A stretch of DNA of 18,423 bases from Verrucomicrobiales bacterium (GTDB taxonomy: Bacteria > Verrucomicrobiota > Verrucomicrobiia > Verrucomicrobiales > Akkermansiaceae): the NCBI GenBank assembly GCA_002729295.1, contig PBTU01000004.1, forward strand, positions 1 through 18,423, in the 5' to 3' direction. This document shows, piece after piece, positions 1 through 6,700 of this stretch. The number at the start of each line of letters is the position of its first letter. Within the stretch, counting starts at the first letter, position 1. The notes below the pieces were generated by a model. That model made no database searches, was not told the origin of the DNA, and saw nothing but the letters and a program-made list of their open reading frames with translations. The translations under genes were made by a program, and so were the position numbers.

Positions 1-40
1 CTAAGCGCTGATGCTTTGAGCTGTGCTGGTCTGATGAGTT

Positions 41-463
41 CTAAGAGACGGCGTCGATAAACGCTTGTGGCAAGGCGGTGGTTTTCTTTGTCTGATAATC
101 GAAGCAGACCGCGCCGACTTCGGCTAGAGCGACGATGCGGTCGCCTGTCTTGATGCGATGGAAGACTCTAAAACTCTTGAGCTTAATCTCTGCTATGGCG
201 ATTTCCATGGTCAGTTCGTCGTGGAGGTGACCCTCCGAGAGATAATTGACCTGTAGGTCGCCATTGATGGAGCAGACATTGGGCAGCCCAAAGCCCATAT
301 GGCCCAGCTTGAGGGAGCTCAAAAAGCGGGTATAGGCCTCGTCTAGCATGCCCACCAGAGCGCAGGCGGACAAGTGGTTGGCATAGTTCATATCGGTGGT
401 CCGAACGGGCATACGCCAGGTAAATTGATAGGTATCGAGGGGCTTTAGAATCACGCGGGGCAT
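41..463 (-). CDS. Acyl-CoA thioesterase-like hotdog-fold protein (4HBT family)
   Basis: This is a 140-residue predicted cytosolic protein of the 4-hydroxybenzoyl-CoA thioesterase (hotdog) superfamily, whose members hydrolyse acyl-CoA or acyl-ACP thioesters. The segment VRTTDMNYANHLS (Asp24, Asn29, His30) occupies the place of the family's active-site stretch, where an Asp precedes a helix entered by an Asn/His pair. It is followed by the typical hydrophobic helix (ALVGMLDEAYTRFL) and later strands, including a central LQVNYLSEGHLHDELTMEI segment. The length is typical of a single-domain hotdog protein. I chose the ATG at 463 because GGAGAG lies about 6 nt upstream. The frame stays open to a GTG at 550, but that start has no ribosome binding site and would add 29 residues outside the fold. 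The substrate cannot be told. It lies downstream of the L,D-transpeptidase gene on the same strand, 222 bp away, with a hairpin between them, so co-transcription is doubtful. Confidence 0.85.
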   Translation of the reverse strand: MPRVILKPLDTYQFTWRMPVRTTDMNYANHLSACALVGMLDEAYTRFLSSLKLGHMGFGLPNVCSINGDLQVNYLSEGHLHDELTMEIAIAEIKLKSFRVFHRIKTGDRIVALAEVGAVCFDYQTKKTTALPQAFIDAVS

Positions 464-465
464 TG

Positions 466-473
466 CTCTCTCC
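466..473 (-). promoter_or_regulatory. Ribosome binding site that sets the thioesterase start
   Basis: On the minus strand GGAGAGAG sits just before the ATG at 463, with the GGAG core about 6 nt away. The upstream alternatives (ATG at 475, GTG at 550) have no comparable purine tract, so this site decides the start. Confidence 0.6.
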
Positions 474-566
474 ATGACAAGCTCGAGGGTCAGACGCAGC
501 CTAATGGAGGCGGGTGTGTAAGATGAAGGGAAATCGGGTTTTTTAGGCACTGGTTTAAAGACGCTG

Positions 567-601
567 CCCGGCCGATGACGGGGGGCTTGTCATCGACCGG
601 G
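567..601 (-). terminator. Long hairpin after the L,D-transpeptidase gene
   Basis: Arms 567-579 and 589-601 form a 13-position stem with a single C/A mismatch and a 9-nt loop. It lies 85 bp past the stop of the 686-1363 gene and before the thioesterase gene. There is no U-tract after the stem on either strand, so it may be an mRNA-stabilising or attenuating hairpin, not a classic intrinsic terminator. Confidence 0.4.
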
Positions 602-685
602 TCTTGGTGGGCTGTGTTAGGTGGGGCCAGCGGTGCGGTGAACGCGGTCTCTATGGGTATGGGCGGGGTTGGTGCTGGGTGCGGT

Positions 686-1363
686 CTAGCTGATGACCAT
701 GATGTAGGTTCCACGCTTTAAAAGCTCGAAAGTCTCGCTTAAGTCCTGCTCAAAAAAGGTCAGGCAGCCCCAACTGTAGAGGTTCTCTGGATGGCCATCG
801 GGCATAGAGTGCATGACGATGGCGCGCCGATAGGCATTAGAGTTTGTCTTGGATAAGCCATGCAAACGCTTGGAGCGGCCAAATTGACCACGGTATTCAC
901 GGCCGACTTTGTAGAGACCAAGGGATGTTTTTCGGGTCTTGGGTACGTTTGAGAAATCATCCGGGATGTCATAGCCCGAGTAGGGCGAATGGCCTACATG
1001 AGTCGTGTAGATGACCTCTCGCAATTCCAAGTCGTATAGGTAGAAACGAGGCTCCGAGATGGGCTGAGAATAGTCGACGATGGCCACTTTCTTCTGCTTT
1101 GCTAAGCGTCTATCGGATGCAACGACTTGGTCGAGGCGCGCCAATAATTTTGACTGCTCTGCCGCCGCAGAATTGATTTGAAACGCCGGCATGTCAAAGT
1201 GCTGAGTGGCTGCCTTTGGCGGCAGATTGTCTGTCGATGACGCAGTCTTGCCATCGAAAATGGAGAGCAGCGTGTCGATGGTGCTGACAGTGGTTGTGCC
1301 TGCCTGTTCAACACCGTCACAAGACAAGAAAAATAATGAGCATGTCAGTAATGCAGCGACCAT
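686..1363 (-). CDS. Exported murein L,D-transpeptidase-like protein (YkuD_2 family)
   Basis: This 225-residue protein has a short hydrophobic N-terminus ending in FLSC (Cys15), so it may be a lipoprotein, although the lipobox is imperfect and the n-region lacks Lys or Arg, which is odd. After a Ser/Thr-rich linker, residues about 90-225 match the YkuD_2 type of L,D-transpeptidase catalytic domain: a VAIVDYSQP strand, the SLGLYKVGREYRGQFG segment, then IVMHSMPDG with His185 and YSWGCLTF with Cys200. Cys200 is the expected nucleophile and His185 its partner. Known members act on peptidoglycan stem peptides in the cell envelope. Many YkuD_2 proteins are uncharacterised, so activity is inferred from the retained H/SWGC pair. 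The ATG at 1363 has a strong AAAGGAG site 7 nt upstream. It is divergent from the beta-lactamase-fold hydrolase gene, another likely wall-related exported protein. Confidence 0.88.
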   Translation of the reverse strand: MVAALLTCSLFFLSCDGVEQAGTTTVSTIDTLLSIFDGKTASSTDNLPPKAATQHFDMPAFQINSAAAEQSKLLARLDQVVASDRRLAKQKKVAIVDYSQPISEPRFYLYDLELREVIYTTHVGHSPYSGYDIPDDFSNVPKTRKTSLGLYKVGREYRGQFGRSKRLHGLSKTNSNAYRRAIVMHSMPDGHPENLYSWGCLTFFEQDLSETFELLKRGTYIMVIS

Positions 1364-1370
1364 ATCAAAT

Positions 1371-1377
1371 CTCCTTT
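1371..1377 (-). promoter_or_regulatory. Strong ribosome binding site of the L,D-transpeptidase gene
   Basis: The minus strand reads AAAGGAG, 7 nt before the ATG at 1363. It is the best Shine-Dalgarno match in the window. Confidence 0.75.
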
Positions 1378-1578
1378 GGGATTTTTTCGACCACGCTGGG
1401 TGGCGATGTGTTCCCGCTTAATTTTTGACTCTGTTTACGGTTTTGAGAGTAGTGGTCTGTTGGTGGACTACTTGACCGTCTTTGACCGGGTTCATCTGGA
1501 GTGAACAGCAGTCCAGTGGAGGTGACTGTCCATAAACAGACTGATGAATTTAAGACAGCCGGGCTTGAGACATTGGAT

Positions 1579-1607
1579 TTGCGTGTTTTTGAAAGGGCCT
1601 ATTTAAT
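1579..1607 (+). promoter_or_regulatory. Possible sigma70-type promoter of the serine hydrolase gene
   Basis: TTGCGT (1579-1584) and TTTAAT (1602-1607) are separated by 17 bp. The -10 matches consensus at 5 of 6 positions and the -35 at about 3 of 6. This would give a leader of roughly 105 nt that includes the hairpin at 1658-1691. Sequence-only guess. Confidence 0.3.
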
Positions 1608-1657
1608 GAAGTGAATCTGTGGACTAGAAGACAGAGCACGACATGGACAAAGGCTTG

Positions 1658-1691
1658 GCCATGGACTTAAATGCCGTGTTGAGTCCATGGC
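1658..1691 (+). promoter_or_regulatory. Perfect 10-bp inverted repeat in the leader of the serine hydrolase gene
   Basis: GCCATGGACT (1658-1667) and AGTCCATGGC (1682-1691) are perfect complements. In RNA the stem can extend by one G-U and two A-U pairs to 13 bp with an 8-nt loop. It ends 27 nt before the ATG at 1719. It could be an operator or a leader hairpin; no T-run follows, so a terminator is unlikely. Confidence 0.45.
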
Positions 1692-1718
1692 GTATGATGG
1701 CTCAATCAGACCAGGGTC

Positions 1719-3494
1719 ATGAAGGACAGCACAGTGGGATTACGTAACTGCACAGTATTGGTGGTCTTGGCTGCAAGCACGGCCCATGGGCAAACCGCTG
1801 AGTACCCCTATGAACTGGATTTGAAGACAGCGCAGTGCAGCCAAGTGCAAAAAAGGGGTCTAGAGACGGCTGACCAGATTGCAGGCACTCAAGGACAAGA
1901 CCGTAAGACCATCGAGTCATTGGGTGCGCTGGTTTTGACCCGTGGGAATGAGACACAGGTGTACTTTAAGTCTGCTGCACAGTGCCGTGACATCGGCACG
2001 CGGCTTGAGTCGATGAATAAAATGGACGGTTTTAAGCCGTCGCTGCTCATCGAGAAATTAAAGGCGTACAGCGATTCATCGGATACGGGGCAGCGCACTG
2101 AGTCCCAGGTGACGCAGACCGATGCCAATGTAGACCAGGCGGGTCAGTCATTAGGAGACTCGAATTCTGGGTCGCAGTCGGGAGTCCGACGATCGCCCGA
2201 TGCGCCATCGGCCTTTGCCGACAAACTTGTCGAAATCGCTCGCACGGTGCCCGACAAAAGAGCACAACGCGCTCTCAAACTGGTGCTCGCTGACCCGGCG
2301 CGGTTTCGCTTTCAATGGATCATCACGTTGGTCAATACCCCCGCTGCTCAATCACCCAAATTTAAGACCTATGAATACCGAGTTGATCATCAATATTTCT
2401 ACCCAGCCAGTGCCATGAAGACCTTTGGGTCATTGGCGGCGTTGATGGAATGGACGCGACTTAAAAAGGTGCACCCATGGTTGAGCCTAGAGAGTGCACT
2501 TGCCTACGATAGGCGCGGTTGCAAGCAGCGCGACCGGGGTCACCTGATAAGCGGGTTGGTGACCTTGGGCCAAGAGATCAGAAAGACCCAGTTGGCGTCG
2601 AGCAATAAGGGCTTTAACCGAGTCTTTGGCATCGTCGGTATGGATAAGCTCCATGAGTATCTCTTGCCTCATTTTCCATCGCTTCGCGTCTATCACAGGC
2701 TCAGTTCAAGAGAGACTCGACGAGAGAGTATGGGCACGCCGGGCATTCGAGTGTGCGAGACAGACGGTCAGGGGGCGATTGTGGACGATGGCGGGGTATA
2801 TGGCCGCACCCGCTTTAGAGCCACGGGCAAGAACGCCCCCATTTTTGCAGCCGATACTGCACCCTACTCAGGCTATGGCAAAAACCGCGCCTCATTTCAG
2901 GTGGGCTCCGCTCACATTCATATGAAGACAAAAGAGCGTTTGGATGCGCCCATGGACTTCTCTAAAAAAAATCGCGTGAGCTTCTACGACTTTCATCGGT
3001 TGACAGCAGGCCTTCATTTCCAGGGACGTGCCTTACCCGGATTTAAAGCCGTCGACGTCTCGGGACAGATCAGAGGCGAATGGCTCGGCATGTTGAGACA
3101 CAGCATGGCCACCTACCCACACAATTCGAAAAACCCTGTGTACACCAGCAAGGCATACACAGAGACCCGATTTAAGCCCTTGCTGGCTGGCATCCGTGAA
3201 GCCGGCATTGACGATGGCCGTCTCTACTACGCAAACAAGAGCGGCAAAGCCTACGGGTTTCATGTGGACAATGCCTACATCGCGTATGGACCTGGTGCCG
3301 GCCAAATCAACAATCGCGGCCGGACCAAAGGGCAAATCGAGCGAGGGATTATCGTCACCATGGGTCTGCATGTAAACGGGGACGATACAATCAATAACAA
3401 TCGCTATGAGCATGGCTCGGTCAGTGTGCCGCTGTTTAAAGCCATGGGCTATGCCATTGGTCAGTACCTTCGAGGTGACGTAGAACTGGAGTAA
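1719..3494 (+). CDS. Exported serine hydrolase, class A beta-lactamase-like fold
   Basis: This 591-residue protein has an N-terminal signal peptide (hydrophobic core CTVLVVLAAS, likely cut after AHG). Residues about 25-170 are an unrecognised region with two Cys and a Ser/Gln/Asp-rich linker. The rest resembles large exported serine hydrolases of the Beta-lactamase2 family, more familiar to me from Bacteroidetes and Planctomycetes. All three motifs are present: S231-x-x-K234 in YPASAMK, S294-x-N296 in SSNKGFNRVFG, and K507-S508-G509 in NKSGKAYGFHVDNAYI. The S-to-SxN distance (63) matches class A enzymes, but SxN to KSG is about 213 residues instead of about 100, a large insertion that the Bacteroidetes relatives also seem to have. 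The C-terminal strand and helix (NNNRYEHGSV...MGYAIGQYL) fit that family. The substrate is unknown; true beta-lactamase activity is not implied. The ribosome binding site is weak and no better in-frame start exists. Confidence 0.8.
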   Translation: MKDSTVGLRNCTVLVVLAASTAHGQTAEYPYELDLKTAQCSQVQKRGLETADQIAGTQGQDRKTIESLGALVLTRGNETQVYFKSAAQCRDIGTRLESMNKMDGFKPSLLIEKLKAYSDSSDTGQRTESQVTQTDANVDQAGQSLGDSNSGSQSGVRRSPDAPSAFADKLVEIARTVPDKRAQRALKLVLADPARFRFQWIITLVNTPAAQSPKFKTYEYRVDHQYFYPASAMKTFGSLAALMEWTRLKKVHPWLSLESALAYDRRGCKQRDRGHLISGLVTLGQEIRKTQLASSNKGFNRVFGIVGMDKLHEYLLPHFPSLRVYHRLSSRETRRESMGTPGIRVCETDGQGAIVDDGGVYGRTRFRATGKNAPIFAADTAPYSGYGKNRASFQVGSAHIHMKTKERLDAPMDFSKKNRVSFYDFHRLTAGLHFQGRALPGFKAVDVSGQIRGEWLGMLRHSMATYPHNSKNPVYTSKAYTETRFKPLLAGIREAGIDDGRLYYANKSGKAYGFHVDNAYIAYGPGAGQINNRGRTKGQIERGIIVTMGLHVNGDDTINNNRYEHGSVSVPLFKAMGYAIGQYLRGDVELE

Positions 3495-3537
3495 CGGTTT
3501 TTAAAAAACACGATCGCAGACCGATCCAAGCCCATAT

Positions 3538-3576
3538 CAGACTCGATGGCCGCTCAACTCCGAGACGCCGAGTCTG
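3538..3576 (+). terminator. Inverted repeat downstream of the serine hydrolase gene
   Basis: CAGACTCG (3538-3545) and CGAGTCTG (3569-3576) are perfect 8-bp arms with a 23-nt spacer, 43 bp past the stop codon. No T-tract follows, so termination is uncertain. A TTTTTAAAAA palindrome lies just after the stop, near 3498-3508. Confidence 0.3.
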
Positions 3577-3649
3577 CGTCACCCAATGGACAGCGCATGC
3601 TCAAAAAATAGAAGCCGCCAAACGGGATGATCATATCGAGTACCAAGTC

Positions 3650-3678
3650 CTTAATTTTTCCTTTCAATATGCTATAAT
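3650..3678 (+). promoter_or_regulatory. Extended -10 promoter of the giant secreted protein gene
   Basis: TGCTATAAT at 3670-3678 is a perfect extended -10 element (TG-n-TATAAT). The -35 position near 3650-3655 is poor, as is usual for extended -10 promoters. The predicted start near 3685 would give a leader of about 45 nt before the ATG at 3730. Confidence 0.6.
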
Positions 3679-3729
3679 CGCTCTTACCGAGGCATGCCTT
3701 GGTGAAAAATACACATCTCGGGGTCATTG

Positions 3730-6700
3730 ATGGGACGTGCTTGGCATTGCTTAGTGGTTTTGGTCGCTGTTCTGACAGCAGTGGCAGACCTGCAAGCAAT
3801 CCCCCGTTTCGTCGGATCCAGCCGTATGTTCGAGATCAGTCAGCCTGGCCGATTTTCAAGGCAGGCACCGGCGGTGGAGCGCGTTGAGACCGCCGCTTCA
3901 TTCTACGATTTCTACAGCGCGTCGAGCCACACCGGATTTGAGTACACCCGGCGGTCACTGGTGTTTCTGTACCGAGATCTGCGAGACGAAGGCAACCTTA
4001 GTATTTTCTTTCTCCATGGTGTCGACGACATGGGCCAGGCTGCTCATTTGAGGCAACCGAGCGGTGGGACCAACGGGTGTATTAGCGGCATTCCAGGTGG
4101 TGCGCGTGTCGCTGTGGCCGATGATGGGACCCATGAATTCAACTGGAGTTCTCACTGCAATGGCCGTCCTACGGGTAATGGATCTCTCGCACGGGGTTAC
4201 TGGCGCTATGGCAATAATACTGACGGCGGAGCCATCGACCGGATTCGAACCGATGTTGACTGGGAAATTGAAGTCAACATCGACTTACTCCACGGAATGG
4301 ATGAATGGCGCTACTTCATGGCCGATGGGGCCGATATTGTCCTAGATACCAACTTGCCACTGCTGATTCGGTCGCGGGCCGCCAATGCAGGTGACCAAGC
4401 ATCCAGTGCCGAAGGGCAGTCGATGACCGTGTGTGCATTGGCTGTAGACGACGCCAGTCCACCCCATTTGACCTACACTTTTCATTGGAACGACGGCTCG
4501 GAATCGGACAGCGTTCAACGGCCACCGGCGGAGCTTGCCTGCCAAGACCACGTGTTTCCAGATTCTGGAAACTATGTGGTTCGTATCGACGTCGCCGACC
4601 CCCAGGGTCGAGGCGTATCGAAGAACTTTCAAGCCGTCATGGAGGCCGCACCCCCGCGCCTCTACGTGGACCAAAATGTTGAAGCAACCAGTGAGATTGC
4701 CACCACCCTGTCCATTCGAGCCGAGGACGGCAGCGCCGATACCCATGAGTCCCGATGGGATTTTGATGGGGACGGCCAATGGGATACGGGATGGGTCGAC
4801 GGGGTCGAAATTGATCACACCTTTCCAGATGACGGTTTGTATCGAATCCGGGTCGAGGTGCGAGACAATGAGGGCTTGTCCGCTGAGACGGCATTCGATG
4901 TCAACGTCGCCCTACGCGTCCCCCGCTGTGGCGACACCGTCACCGATGCCAATTTGGGCGAGCAATGCGATGATGGTAATCAAGACAACCGGGACCGCTG
5001 CACCGTTGAGTGTCGATGGCAGGACACCGAACCCAAGGTGACCACCGACGATGATTGTCGGCCGGTCAATGGACGTTTTGTCTGCAATTCACTGGCATCT
5101 CACCTCACCGCCCAAGGACCGGGAGCCGTCCGAATCGACTTGTCCGCCAGCATTGACCAGGATTCACGCGACCCCCTTCAATTTATCTACGCGCCACCGG
5201 CAGGCATGGGGCGAATCGAGGAACAACCCGCGTTTGCAGGCAACCCCAATAATGCGGGTCCCGTCGTCGATTATATGCCGGCTGGCGACGGCGTGCGTGT
5301 CGATAATCTACAGGTGGCTCTCATCGATTCAGAAGGCAATCAAATCAACGCGGTGATCCCCATCGAGATTCCTAATACGCCGCCGAGTATTGCCATCACG
5401 CGCTTCGAACAGCGGCTCGCACCGCCTCGGATTGTCGAACCTGCAGGAGACCAAGACTGGCCTGTGGAGTCCCAGGGACGAGGTCGATACCGCTTTACAC
5501 TCCCCGTCGACCCCGCCCTCAATACGGAGGTGATCGCCCACTACGAAGCCCGAGAGCACTTCAATGAACCGCTGACGCTGAGAATCGACCACAACGGTGA
5601 TGGCCGCACGGATATGGCCCAATTTGAAGATGGCGCGGCTTTGGAGAACCGGCGGCAAGTGGTCCCAGAGGCGGGACTGAAAACCGGGACCATTAAATTC
5701 CTGGTTCGGGAAAACGAGTTTCCTGCAGGTCGCGATGAGTTTCTGCGTAATGCCCATGTTTACGTCAGTGACGGCGATGTGGCCGATGACCAAATACGCC
5801 GGTCTCAAGTCCAAGTCCGCCGACAAAACGGCGATGACATGCAATACCGCTACAACATCGACATTGGTGAAGACGGCTCCTACGAGACCATAAACAGCCT
5901 TGAGCCTGTCGCGACCTTCTTATCCCCGCGTGATGTGGAGTCATTCTCGGTGAGCGGATTTGCGACCAACCCATCGGGCGAGCGGTTTCCCTTTCGCATT
6001 CCAAATATTGTCCTGCCCAACACACCCCCTCGATTCAACAACCCTCGGGTTGTCAGCCAAGACGGATTTAACGTTGTGGTCGCAGCCAGCGCCAATGATG
6101 TGGACGGCGATACGGTGACCATTTCCGTGGACTGGGGCGATGGCAATGTCAGCACGGGGCGTAACGTCATCTATACCCACAGCTATGCCAATTCACGCTT
6201 CCAGGCATACTCCGTGAGACTGCGTGCAACCGATGGGCGCGGGCTTTTCGAAGAGCATGTGCTGACCATCGACATCACCCGGCCAGCCATTAAAGAAGCC
6301 GATGTCTCAAATCTCTCTTGGGAGCGCATGACCGAGGCCGAGGGCACCCATGACGGGGTGCGTGGCTTTGCCATCGATTCCGCAGGGACGCTGTTCACCC
6401 ACGCCTACACTGAAATCGTCCGCCGCTCGTCCGATGGCGGCGAGACCTGGCAGGACCTGCTCGCCGATGTGGATTGTTGCGGTCAGATCGTCACTCGAAA
6501 TGCGGGCGAAGTATTCATAGCCAGTCCAAGCGGCTTATATTTTTCAAGTGATAATGGCGATAATTGGGTCTTATTTGATGAGTCCAAATATATGGGTGCT
6601 GCCGTCAGTCCAGACCAGTCCCACATCGTCGCTGCGACGCGCTCGGAACTCAAACGGTTCGATATGACGGGTCGTCTTGTGGACACCCATCGCTTGCAAG

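Larger units (their letters stand above)
1364..1718. other. 355-bp divergent intergenic region
   Basis: No convincing ORF lies here. It holds the ribosome binding site of the minus-strand L,D-transpeptidase gene (1371-1377), a tandem pair TTGACCG at 1472-1478 and 1482-1488 spaced exactly 10 bp apart, a possible plus-strand promoter (1579-1607) and a long hairpin (1658-1691) ahead of the serine hydrolase gene. Confidence 0.6.

Noticed and set aside
464..550. GTG start at 550 for the thioesterase
   Set aside because: No ribosome binding site, and the extra 29 residues fall outside the hotdog fold; the ATG at 463 has GGAGAG.
4342..4818. 158-residue minus-strand frame inside the giant gene
   Set aside because: Overlaps clear PKD-like coding sequence; composition and lack of signals fit a shadow frame.
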